Below, piece after piece: positions 40,341 through 51,674 of a stretch of DNA of 64,000 bases; the first letter of the stretch is position 1, and the number at the start of each line of letters is the position of its first letter. This DNA is from Haliotis asinina. Its lineage: Eukaryota; Mollusca; Gastropoda; Lepetellida; Haliotidae. The DNA is taken from NCBI RefSeq assembly GCF_037392515.1, contig NC_090295.1, positions 16,697,001 to 16,761,000 on the forward strand, written 5' to 3'. A program made the translations under genes and the position numbers. Under the pieces are notes generated by a model, which did no database searches, had not been told where the DNA came from, and saw only the letters and a list, made by a program, of their open reading frames with translations.

Positions 40341-43300
40341 CTCTATACAGCTCCTCGCTCTTGTACACAGACTTACAAAGACTTAAATTATTTACTACAT
40401 ATATGCAGCTTTTGTATATGGACAATATGTTTACAAAACGTGTGTTGACAACTGAAATACCTGACTCATCTTGACATCTTGTGTTGTAGTCTTACAGTGA
40501 ATCATCAATTGTATGACAAAATGTTGTTTCTCACAAGCTTTCAGTTGCAAATTTAATGCCCCAGCTTTAATATGAGTGATGAAGACCGTTTTGAAAATGC
40601 GGTGTCTGTTTCTAAATACCATTCAAAGACCAGTGTCTCTGTATGAAATCATTTAAGTAGACTGATAGTAACAGCTTTACTGTTATGCATATGCAGTTTC
40701 TTGCAAGAATGGTACACCTGTCAGCTGCTGCATGTTACTGGTAATGTACTTTTATAGTGTTCCATGTGATAAATATTGTTTTAAGCAGCAGTGTCAATTT
40801 TCCAGCAGTGCAAGGATTAAGTACAAAAGTGATGTTGAAGTGTAAAAATCAACATTTAATATTTATTCCATTTGATAATCTATGAAAGTCTTGATCAGTG
40901 ATAATGCTTGTGACAACAGTAATGTTGAGTGATCAGTATTGAAAGATGTCTGCATTCTAATACTACTGGAAGAAAAGTCTAGAACTTCCTTTACGTTCAA
41001 ACACAGTGAAACTAGTAGATGTGACAGGGAGTTTCACAAATGTTAGTCATTACAATTATGATGAAGTTCCCTCTACAAGGAACTACATTCGTTTATAACA
41101 TCAAATCAAGGTTTCACAGTTATGAATTTTTCTGTCAGTAATCTCACAGAAAAATCTCTGGCCCTTCTCTTCATAGACTTGTATTAAATTTTAACGTTTG
41201 TTTAAAAAATATACCGGTAATAGCAATTTTAATTTTTTGTTTGTTGTTGGTTACCACTTGAATATCTTAGATTTTATATTACTGGTCGTGATTCATGTTT
41301 TCTTATTGGAAGTCAATTGGTTTTAGTCAAATTGTAATCATGTATACATTATTATGGAGAAATGAGAACCATATAAAACCAGTTACGTGATAAGGCTTTT
41401 CGAAACCCCGTCAGATGTTCATCTTGTCAGCTGTGTAGATATCATCCATATTGGATACTGCTTTCACCTGATTCTACTTAATCTCACGCTTGATGGGCTG
41501 GACAAAATCCAACAATGAATTCAGTTTTAAGAAGTTCAGTCTGTGCCAAAGTCTTTTAGCTCAAACCTGACTTATAGTGTCATTTTTTCACACTTTATTC
41601 GCATTTTAGTTATTTGTGAATTTTATCAGCTGAGATTCACAACGAACAAAATTTTACAAGACACGGCCGAAGTCCCACTGTTGTCCTTAAAAGATAATGA
41701 ATTCAGGAATATTTTATGAATATTGAACATTTGCTGCTCAAAGTGAGTTAAGACCACATTATGTTTTTGTTTGGTATTAGCTACGGGGGAAGCTGTCAAA
41801 ACCAGCATCTGTCTAATCCGGCAAGTTGTGAACAGTAGCATAAAATCTCAGTCCCATCCGTTTTTTGTACATTTATCATCAGCTCTACAATTCAGTACAT
41901 TGTCTAAACCAGATTATTTCTTCATTTCCAATGAGTGCCAGTTTAGACAGCTTCCACTGTATTCTAACAGCTGTAGTATTATGAAAAAATTGTGTTGTCC
42001 TTAACTCTGGTTTACTGTATCATGTTTGTTATTATTGGGTTACATGGTTCTCAAGCCAAGGGTATACCCTTTGTCAAGCCCTTTACATATTATGATGATT
42101 ATGTATTTACGTTGCCAAGGTAACATCAGGGTTTTACTGTTTATAGTTGAAGAATGTATAGGACAGTTCTGTATTTATTGAGTGTTTATATTTTTAGTGG
42201 TTTCCTTACAACGTCTGCTCAATATTTTAGCGCATTTTAGTTTCAAAGTTTTATCTGATTTTATTTATTTCTATTCTCCAATTGTTTAGAACAATGTCGA
42301 AATCCACATGTACACACACATTTCCTCCTGAAGGATAATTATGTTAGGGTTTCATCTCTTTTGAAGATTTCTAAAAGTAATAGTTCATGTATAAGAATGT
42401 ATTCAGTTGTCACATGTTGATAGCTATTAGACAGTGCTGATCATAATTATTTGACATTGTGGGAGAAAAAAATAAGAATGACATAACTTAAAAATACCAT
42501 GTTTTGGTCATTTGTCTTTGAATATGTCAGGACTGTTGTAAAATGATATTGTGGTATCATTGCTAATTTAACAGCTTTGATCAGCTGTTACCATGGTTAC
42601 TTATTAATTACATCTGAGACTGTTCTCATCTGGTACAGTGACTTCATTGTCCCATCACTGAAATTAAACTCATAACTGAATATTCGTAAAATTGGGCTTG
42701 GCGTGGACCTTTGGGTTTTTTCTAGCGCTTTTGTAGCACTTCACCATTTCTACTGATTTCTGTTTACTGCTGCAAATGAAGAATGATTTTACATGTTTCA
42801 AAAGAATTCATGTTTTAGAGCTGCTTTGCATGTCTTTCTTTTTATTTAATTTCTGTTTGGTATCTGTCAATAAATAATCAAAATTATTTTAATTGTTATG
42901 ACAGTCTTGATCAGGGTCTTAGAATATGTCTGTTTAATGAACATAGTCATTATTTTACTGTCTTCTGTAACAAGCTCTGTATTTTAATTCAGTGCCGTGG
43001 AGCTATCAGATTATACCCAAAGACAGAAGAATCTGCATTTTCAGACAAATTGAGGAAAAGTGTTCTAGCATGAAAGTAACAAAAATCCTGCATGGCTTTT
43101 GTGTAGTCTTTTGAGCAGATTTTTCACATATCTGTTTAATGTACATGCAGTGGTCTTTATGTGTAAATAAGTAATTTCTCGGTCAGTCATTATTTCACCG
43201 ACTTTTTTTAACTAGCTCAGATCATTTGAATTCAGTGCCATAGAGCTTACAGTTTATTCCTAAAATCTGCCTTTTTTAGACTAATATCTGAAATGTGCTT

Positions 43301-43764
43301 GGTAGAAGCAGTGAAAGTGAGAAAAATTCTTTCTGCTGATATGCTTTTGTTGCAAGACCAGAATCTTGACAAAACCAAACTTTATACATTCAGAAAAATT
43401 ACTAGTATTTATTTTAGAATTCATATAATCCTTCTCCCAAATTTAGTTGAATTCAAAGTAGGTCAACAGAAAAACAATAAACTGGTATATCACTTACGTT
43501 TCATTTTAGAAACATATTTGTTTCATGTATTTTAGCAACAGTTTCGCCTTAATAATCATGAATATGAATTTTTGATACATGGTTTTAGAATTATGACCAT
43601 GAAGTCTTTATTTTGTAAAAAATAGTACTACACCTATGTAGAAAAATGTAAAGAAAACATATTTTTGTTATGCTACCATGTTTTGTTTCTACATTCCCAT
43701 CTGTCTTTCATTGCTTGTTGTATTCTAATGCTAACATACCACCACATTTCTTGCTGTGAGAACC
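40341..43764. other. PLEKHM2 3' region, non-coding
   Basis: AT-rich, unusually free of SINEs compared with what follows, which fits a long 3' UTR. A possible polyadenylation signal AATAAA lies at about 42869. No further gene is seen. Confidence 0.5.
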
Positions 43765-43985
43765 AGTGAAGACCCAGGTTAGATCTTCAGTAACCCATGC
43801 ATGTCGTAAGAGGCGCCTAACAGGATCTGGTGGTCGGACTCGCTGACTTGACTGACATGTGTCATTGAATCTGAATAGCGCAGATTGATGCTCTTGCTGT
43901 TGATCACTGGATTGTCTGGTCCAGACTCTATTGTTTACAGGCTGACGCCATTTAGCTGCAATACTGCTTGTGTAAAACTCACCTC
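43765..43985 (-). repeat. SINE family A
   Basis: Reverse copy: AACCCATGCATGTCGTAAGA, TGATCACTGGATTGTCTGGT, GCTGCAATACTGC. Confidence 0.85.
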
Positions 43986-44464
43986 ACATACTTCCTGCAC
44001 AAACTCTATTTACTGTAGGAAGAGCACACTGCTTTAAGCACACTGTGATTAAGCACCCTAGACCAGTATATGTTTATATGCAACGAGTTAAAGAATCCAA
44101 ATGACATGATAATCTTTGTTCACATATTTTGTAGCTGCAGTGCAAAATGTCATACATTGTAATTAAAGGGCCGGAGAAAGGGTTGAAAAGGCCTTAAATT
44201 TGCTGACTGAAACTCTGTATAAACCATGTACCCTTAAGAAACATTTGCTTTCAGGTCACATGAAAAACTACTCATCATCATTAACTTGTGAGAGTTCACT
44301 TTTGGCCAAACCCATGCCATCGTTCAAGAAGTTTCAATGTCTGTGTGATGCATTACCCTTCATTGTAGCTCGGGTAAGCACTGCTGCCTGCAAACATATG
44401 ATGTCTTAAAACCTGTGATCCCACGATGAGTCTGTTCTCTTATTACGTTATGTAATTTATCTTT

Positions 44465-44660
44465 AGTAACTTATGCTTGCTGTAAGAGACAACTTACAAG
44501 GTGAGGTGTCCTGCTTGCTGACAGTTGATACCTGTATTTGTTTTCATAGTTCAAAGATTGAAGCTCATGATGACAATCATTTGATTGTCTGGTCCTGACT
44601 TCAGTATGTACAGACCACAGCCATATAGTTGTAATATTGCCCAGTCTAAGTAAACTTATC
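44465..44660 (-). repeat. SINE family A, diverged
   Basis: Reverse copy recognisable by CTTGCTGTAAGAGACAACTT, TTTGATTGTCTGGTCCTGAC and CATATAGTTGTAATATTGCC. Confidence 0.7.
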
Positions 44661-44792
44661 CTCAGTACTTTTCGTTACACTCCACTACTGAGTCTAACAG
44701 AGCCTTATGGGAAGTCGCATCAGGTAACCTTTGAGATTGACCAATCAGAACACAGCTTACCAAATACCAACATTAGTCAAGTAAGGTAGTTT

Positions 44793-45040
44793 TGAGTGAG
44801 TTGAGTTTTACATCTCACTCAGCAATATACCAGCTGTATGGCAGCAGTCCGTAAAAGATCGTGTCTGGACCAGACAGTCTAGTGATCAACAACATGAGCA
44901 TCGCTCTGTGCAATTTGGAACTGATGATGTGTCAACCAAGTCAGTGAGCCTGACCACCTGATCCTGTTAGCCGTCTTTTACAGCAAGCATGGATTGCTGA
45001 AGGCCTATTCTACCTCGTACCTTCACAGGTCGGTAGTTTT
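44793..45040 (+). repeat. SINE family A, full length
   Basis: Forward copy from GTGAGTTGAGTTTTACATCT through CCAGACAGTCTAGTGATCAA and CCTGACCACCTGATCCTGTT to ACCTTCACAGGTC. Confidence 0.88.
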
Positions 45041-45136
45041 TCATTCTGTCCTTGTTATGTATGCTAAATGATACGTGTTCCGTTTGTTGAGTGATTTCGT
45101 TAGAGAGCATTTACCATTGTTTCATATAAAGTCAGG

Positions 45137-45281
45137 GCAGTGGAGTCGCCCAGTGGTTAAAGCATTTGCTCATCACACTGCAACCCCAGATTCAATTCCC
45201 CGCAATGTGTGAAGCCCATTTCTGGTGTCCCCAGAATGACATTGAATATTGCTGAAAGCAGCATAAAACCTTACTCACTCC
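45137..45281 (+). repeat. SINE family B
   Basis: Forward copy: CCCAGTGGTTAAAGCATTTG, GAAGCCCATTTCTGGTGTCC, TTACTCACTCC tail. The MGGTTCAAT-type B box is degraded to AGATTCAATTCC. Confidence 0.85.
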
Positions 45282-45333
45282 AAATCTTTGAAGGGCATTT
45301 GAAGTTGAAAGCATTAGAAAAGTCAGATTTATG

Positions 45334-45375
45334 TATGTCAACTTCTTTATTACGGAATCCTCAATAGAGAAGTTG
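45334..45375. repeat. Short hairpin related to the foldback family
   Basis: GTCAACTTCTTTATT and GAGAAGTTGAC are complementary at their outer parts, with matching outer flanks (CAGATT..ATG / CATGAATCTG). Confidence 0.5.
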
Positions 45376-45391
45376 ACATCCATGAATCTGA

Positions 45392-46423
45392 CTTATCTCA
45401 TACTCACTCCAGTACTTAAGAGTGCTACACTATCCCAAATAGTAAACAGCACATGATTACAAACACCATTACTAATTGTATATCATTAATATCTGGGTAA
45501 AACTGAAGTGGCTTTTGTCACATGACTGTAAACAAGCAAATACAACCTCATAATACAATCAAGCACCATTGTCTCGATATTCATGGTTTCAAGATAAATT
45601 TTTGAGTCATCTGAACTTAAAGACATCCAACCAGGGCATGTAATCGCATATCACTATGAAAGGATGCAAAACAACAATTTCAACAATCACGTTAGTTTAT
45701 TGTCAGTATGTTTTGATTCAAAACTATAATCTCGTATCAGTAGTTTTTAGTTGTAATGCGAGTATTTGTGCTTCCTAATTAATTCCTTCTTAATTAAGCC
45801 TAACTAAAGAACAAACGAGTGACACCCTCAACTTAATTAGCCCTGATTAGTTTACACCACTGCATCCCTTTGATTCATGTCATATCGTGTGTGTAAATAC
45901 TCAACGTCAGTTCAGAGGGATACTTACAAGTTTCTTTGCAAATACTGAGTTAAGAGGGTAATTTTACTTGTTGGGACCATGAAATTATATCAAGGTGTCT
46001 GAAATGTTGAGACGTCCGTATCGACTTAACAGAGATTGAATAATAAATTATGAAGGATTTTGTAGGGACTGAGATGTTATATCAAGACAACTGAGATATT
46101 GAGTTATCAGAGTGACACACTATGGTGCTTGACTGTATTTACTGGTGCAATATGAGATAAGTTTTGATGTATTGTTAGATGCTCAACAACCCTCCTGCCT
46201 ACTTACAGCTAATGTCTAACCCAGCTTGTCACTTTGTCTTTGAATGGAGCCTGCTGTGCGAGTATATGAAGAAGACATCAATCGAAATCAATGGACAGAA
46301 TATAACTGAATCTCATGTTATTTCTATAATACCAGAGATGACAGTATGAATCATGCGTGATACCAGTAACTATAACATTGAATCTTTTGACTTCTGACTC
46401 TTTCAAATGACACAATGGTGATC
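45392..46423. other. Intergenic, nothing recognised
   Basis: AT-rich sequence, no gene, SINE or tandem repeat seen. Confidence 0.5.
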
Positions 46424-46563
46424 AGGTAGCCTAGCAACAAAAGCATTTGCTCATCACATCAAAGACCGGGTCATTTCCCCACATGGGTACAATGTGTGAA
46501 GCCCATTTCTGGTATCCTCTGCCATGATATTGCTGGAATATTGCTAAATCGAGAATCTCACCC
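46424..46563 (+). repeat. SINE family B
   Basis: Forward copy with head GGTAGCCTAGCAACAAAAGC and body ATGATATTGCTGGAATATTG. The B box is disrupted (GGGTCATTTCC). Confidence 0.85.
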
Positions 46564-46565
46564 AA

Positions 46566-46632
46566 GTGTCTACTGATATCACTGAGTTGATAAAGTTACA
46601 AATACCTGAGGCTTGTTGATATCAGTAGACAC
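46566..46632. repeat. Hairpin with 16-base perfect arms
   Basis: GTGTCTACTGATATCA at 46566-46581 and its exact complement at 46617-46632, with a 35-base loop, directly at the end of a SINE. Confidence 0.85.
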
Positions 46633-47103
46633 GAGGATGAGACTCTATTTATCTTCAAAAATCACTTTTCATTAGTTTTCAATGAAAATTGTATATCTCT
46701 CAAGACTACTACTTGCAGTGCAGCAGTGTCATAGCATTGTGACCTCATCAAGTTTATGAGGTCATAGCATTGTCAGGGCTTAGTACAAAATCCTAGGAGA
46801 TATCATTTGATCTCACACAAGTCATATCTCCTGTGGAATACAGTTTGGGATGATAAAAGTATACTCGCTGACTCAACTGATCCATTGTTTCTACAAATCT
46901 CTTGTACCATCAGTGTGAGTATAGTTTGTGATGGACCTGATGACAGCAAAAGACAAAACTCTTTGTTCAATACTTTGTCCGAACTCAGAGCCCCATCCAC
47001 AACACTGTGTTATTTGTTTTGTATTGATTGTTTATAGCTTGATGTAAATAGCAAAGCCAGTTGATGTTGACTATTGCTTTCATGCATTGTTAGAGGGGTT
47101 TTG
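46633..47103. other. Intergenic, nothing recognised
   Basis: Short overlapping open frames on both strands near 46803-47037 have no domain or splice context. No gene is supported. Confidence 0.5.
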
Positions 47104-47160
47104 GGGGTAGCCTAGTGATTAAAGTGTTCGCTTGTCACACCGAAGACCCAGGTTCAATCC
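47104..47160 (+). repeat. SINE family B, head only
   Basis: Only the tRNA-like 57 bases remain (GGGGTAGCCTAGTGATTAAA to CAGGTTCAATCC), so A- and B-box-like blocks are kept but the body is missing. Confidence 0.8.
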
Positions 47161-47616
47161 TGAACACTTCCTCATTGTTACACCCGTACTGCTATAGTGT
47201 CAGTGTACAGGTCTGTTCATCATGCTTTGTACAAATTCTTTTCACAAAATATCTACTTTGTAGATTTGGAAATAACAATGCCTGTGTGAAATATTATAAT
47301 AATGTCACAATTTGTGTGAGTTGACTCATGTGTATTGTGCCTCGGAAACATATATTTTTTGCATTTGTTATGTTATAACCTGATATGGACATTAGCTTAT
47401 TAATCTAGTCTTGTAACACACAAGTGCTTTGAGGCATAAACTTTGGCAATATGTATTGATTTTTTCATGTTTTTCATTATTCAAATATTCTGGGGGGGTT
47501 TTAACGCAGTATCCATTTTTCTCCTTGCAGGTATTCCCTGTACGTGTGTTGTAGGCACGATAATTAAATATGCTTTGTCTATTTAGTCCATCTAAATTCC
47601 TCACTGAGGTCTGGAC

Positions 47617-47776
47617 GGTGGGGTAGCCTAGTGGTTAAAGCATTCGCTCATCACTCCGAAGACCCGGGTTCAATTCCCCACATGGGTATAATGTGTGAAG
47701 CCCATTTCTGGTGTCCCCTTGCTGTGATATTGCTTGAATATTGCTAAAAGTGGCTTAAGACCAAACTCACTCACTG
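47617..47776 (+). repeat. SINE family B, best-preserved copy
   Basis: Head GGGTAGCCTAGTGGTTAAAG, B box GGGTTCAATTCCCC, body GAAGCCCATTTCTGGTGTCC and tail CCAAACTCACTCACTGA. A good reference copy for the family, a tRNA-derived SINE. Confidence 0.9.
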
Positions 47777-47942
47777 AGTTCCTGACCATGTTCTGATATT
47801 TGGCTGATTGAAATGGTCAGCAGCACAAAACAACATTCATTCACTTCCTGTCACAGTATTTGTCTGCTTGGTAGCATGTGGTCAAAGACCCTCAGATTTA
47901 TGCCATTTTAATTACACATTGTCACATTTAATTCCGAAATCA

Positions 47943-48168
47943 ACATTAGATAACAATGTTATCTAATGTGCTTGTCATGGGTGGCAAACTAACGGGATCA
48001 GGTGGTCTGACTTGCTGATTTGGTTGACACGTCACAGGTTCCCAATCACTTGGATTGATGCTCATGATGTTGATCACCAGATTGTCTGGTCCAGACTCGA
48101 TTATTTACAGACCACTGCAATATAGCAGGAATAATGCTGAATGAGGCGTAAAACTAAACTCACTCAGT
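47943..48168 (-). repeat. SINE family A preceded by a 27-bp palindrome
   Basis: A perfect palindrome with 13-base arms (ACATTAGATAACA and complement) at 47943-47969 precedes a reverse SINE copy (GATCACCAGATTGTCTGGTC, CAGACTCGATTATTTACAGA). Confidence 0.8.
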
Positions 48169-48599
48169 TATCATAGAGGAAACATTGCAGACTAGTTTGT
48201 AGTAAGTTTTTCAGATTATTTTGCACAAAATGTTATCAAAGTTACTTGCCAGACAATAAGTATTGGTTTACCTTAGTTTATTTCTGTCGATATTATGATG
48301 TTTAGAAGTGTAACAGTACTTCTGTCTATAATTGATTGTTGACACTTATGATGCTGATATTGAAGATTTTGCAGTGATGATAGTGTGATATTCCTGCTTT
48401 GGAAGTTATAAATTAAGTCAAAGCTTTTTGACACATCCCCTTGATTTGTTTGCACAGCTTCCTTGAAATGTACGTAATATATGAAGTGTCGAATCAGCTG
48501 CTTGTAAACTGTCAGAAACTGATTGTTATGCATCGATTTTTCATGATATTTGCCATGTACACCTTTTCTTGTATCATCCATCTTTGTGGTACAACAGTC

Positions 48600-48842
48600 A
48601 GGTAGCCAAGTGGTCACTGTGGTTTCTTCTCATTAGGCCAAAGATCTGGGTTTAATTCCTTTAATGAGTTCAATGAAGCCCATTTCCGGTGTTCTCAGCT
48701 GTGATTGTGCTGCACAAGGGCTAAAAGTGACATGATTCGATACTCATTGTGGTTCAATGTGGTCTTCAGCAACCCATGCATGTCGTAAAAGGCGAAAGTG
48801 GGAAGCAAATGGTCAGGCGTACTGAATCCATTTGCACAACGT
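48600..48842. repeat. SINE family B copy followed by a family A fragment
   Basis: Forward B copy at 48600-48744 (GGTAGCCAAGTGGTC head, AGCCCATTTCCGGTGTTCTC) and a reverse A fragment at ~48764-48842 (TTCAGCAACCCATGCATGTC). Confidence 0.75.
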
Positions 48843-49456
48843 CAGTTTTCATTTCAGGCAATCAAATAATGGTATCTTACTTGTTTGTGAGTTGATAGAT
48901 AGTTTTGATCTGCAAATAAATTTGGATTTCATTTCATATTTGCTCAAAATGTAGCCATTAAATTTCACAATTATGATAAAGTAGGGTTATCTTTCTTGGC
49001 AATTTATCACATTTCAAGAAATAGTCCAGTAAATATTAACATTAACTTACCATGTTGATTTATTCATTTATAATTTCATCATCATGATTATGTCATAAAA
49101 ATCAGGACAAGTGGAAAATTAGTCAGGACAAATTTCTTTCTGTGGCTATTAAAATAAATTTTGAACCCCTGATTTGGTTGATGCATGTCATCGTATCCCA
49201 GGTAAGTTCACCAACCCTCACTAGGATTGTGTGGTACAGACTTGACTCCTGTTTAGGCATAGCCATAGAGGAGCGTGAAATATATAATAGAGCTGAAATA
49301 TTATAGATTATATAACATTCACCCACTGCAAGAACTGATTCTCATTGGCAAAACTAAATTCTTTTTAGTGGCTCTTTTTCTTTGACGGATACTCTGAACA
49401 CCTGGTCTGGCCCTCCATTGCTATATGATTCTCCACCATCAACACTTATAATGTTG
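48843..49456. other. Intergenic with one faint SINE fragment
   Basis: AT-rich. A reverse family A remnant at ~49168-49245 (GATGCATGTCATCGTATCCC). No gene seen. Confidence 0.5.
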
Positions 49457-49585
49457 GGCCGTGGGTTAGGCTATTGATTAAAGTGTTTGCTCATCATGGT
49501 TTGTGTGTGAAGCCTTTTTCTAGTTTCTCCCATCATGACGTTTGTGGAATATTGTTAAATACAGCATAAGACCATACTCACTCAC
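49457..49585 (+). repeat. SINE family B, internally deleted
   Basis: GGGTTAGGCTATTGATTAAA head, then AAGCCTTTTTCTAGTTTCTC and CCATACTCACTCAC. The B box region is missing. Confidence 0.75.
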
Positions 49586-50216
49586 ACCAGTTCAGTTGCA
49601 ATTAAGTTTCCTTAACATTTCCAGCAATGTATGTAACTCATTCCAAATAAATGAATGTCAACAAAATAATACTTTGGCTGTCTCGTCTTCCCCAGTAGAA
49701 GGGTGTACATAATTAGAACTGATGTACCATGACAATTCATACCTCTTAGACATCTTATCCATCACCTCTTGCTACATGTAGTGAGAATAAGTGGTTGCCA
49801 TGCTAATTCTTATACATTAATATAGCAGAAAATGGATGACTTGGATAAAGTCATGTGACAATTAACCTTCCAGCACCTAACAGGCAGTTTGGGTTATCTT
49901 GGCTAATGATAATCAGATGGTGATTTCAGCAACTTGTCAGATGGATACTTGGCACTATATATAATAGTTATTATTATGATGTATCAAAAAAGAAAGAATG
50001 CTTTGTTTGGGCAACATCTGCATACTAAGCTTAGAAGTTATTTCAAAATGCATGCCTAGGTAACCATAAATCCATCTGGACAAATAATTTTAATTAGTGA
50101 CCAAGACAGTCCCCCAAACAAGATTCCAGTAGGCTCGGTCGGTGATGAAATGCTTTCCTTACAACTATCTTTATATTGATGCTTGTAAATAGCCTTTTAC
50201 TGATGTTGCCACATCA
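49586..50216. other. Intergenic, nothing recognised
   Basis: AT-rich, no repeat or gene signal. Confidence 0.5.
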
Positions 50217-50371
50217 GGGGCGGTACGGTAGCCTTATGGTTCAAGCATTGAAGATCTGGGTTCGATTTCCCACATGGGTACTATGTGTGAAGCATATTTC
50301 AGGTGTCCCCTGCTGTGATATTGCTTGAATATTGCTGACAGCAGCAGAAAACCAAACTCGTTCACTCACTC
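50217..50371 (+). repeat. SINE family B
   Basis: Forward copy: GGTAGCCTTATGGTTCAAGC, GGGTTCGATTTCCCACATGG (intact B box), AAACTCGTTCACTCACTC. It lacks the ~15 bases after the A-box region. Confidence 0.85.
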
Positions 50372-51674
50372 TTGCCACGTTAGTTTGGATCAAGTTAATG
50401 CAAGGACAAGTCTGACATCAGATCATACTGGACTGTGATGTTTGTGTAACCAACATCGGCGTCATCAATTACTATTCTTAGAATTATTACAATACAGAAA
50501 CATGTTTTTTCAGTGATAGTTCAGATAATGTTCAATTTAAGGAAAATATTGGTGTCAACTAGTTGTCTGACATATTGTACATTTTAAGGGATTGTGCAAT
50601 TTGCTGGGTATTTTGTGTCCTGGTGGGTTGATTCTTGTCAGATATGCTACATTATGTTCTGAAGAATACTATGTGAATAAAACTGACTTGCTGACTTGAG
50701 TCCATCTTTATTACCAGCACAGTGGAGGAGGAGAATGGTCCAGGAATCCTTGCACTAAAAGCCCTGTTACACCGTGACGATTTTACCAGCTTACACTAGC
50801 GTATGAAGAACTAGGTGAATGCACTGGCATTTATCAAATAAGTTATGTTCAACGCACACTGAAGCATGCTGGTATACAAAAGCAAGATTAGTATTCTGGT
50901 TATTACTCTACAATATGACATGATAGAAACTGTCTACAGTGACAGAGTAAACTTTCTGCATGAGTTTCTTAAACATTATGTATACATCCAAGTTGTAATG
51001 AATATGTATCTGCAACGTTGAAAAGAAAACATCAATAGTTCAGTGTATACCAGGGTTTTAGAGAGATTTAGATACGTAGACATATGCTAGCTAAATCAAG
51101 GTGTGACAGGGCCTTCAGGACTGATTTATTGAAAATGTTTTGACATTCAGTGAAGATATGAGAAATGATGAATATGCATATGGAGAGTGTAACCATGGTA
51201 ACTTCATGCTTACTATCAAAACCACCTCTCCTGGGCTCACTTGCACTAAATGATCTTAGCACTACAATGACTAATTCCCATTCTCCATTCTCCATTCTCC
51301 TATCTTAGTAGTAGTAGCACTGGCAGTTTACAAGTCATCAAAACAAAACAATTATATATGAGCGTGAAATATAATGATTGTAAAAATCAGTTTCACAGTC
51401 TCTCAACACCATTTTGGAACAATATTTGAGGTGTCCAAGTGTTTGCATTTGGGAGGAAGTATGAAAGTGCTGTAGATATTTACTACTTTGATGGAACAAT
51501 ATCTGTTGGTTCCTGGCATGCCAAAGCAAAGCAACTCCACAGGGCACCTTAGATGACTGGGTCAGCTATGCAATGGAAGAATCTCCATACAAGCTACCCA
51601 GGTAGAATGACTGTACAAGCTGACCATTGTTTTCTGTCCAGTGAATGAAATGAAGTGATTCTTTCCTAACAATA
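50372..51674. other. Intergenic and PPIH 3' region
   Basis: A minus-strand AATAAA (TTTATT at 51125-51130) is a possible PPIH polyadenylation signal. No additional gene is seen. Confidence 0.5.

Noticed and set aside
47617..47680. Functional tRNA gene
   Set aside because: A- and B-box-like blocks are present, but there is no closed acceptor stem and the sequence continues into a SINE body.
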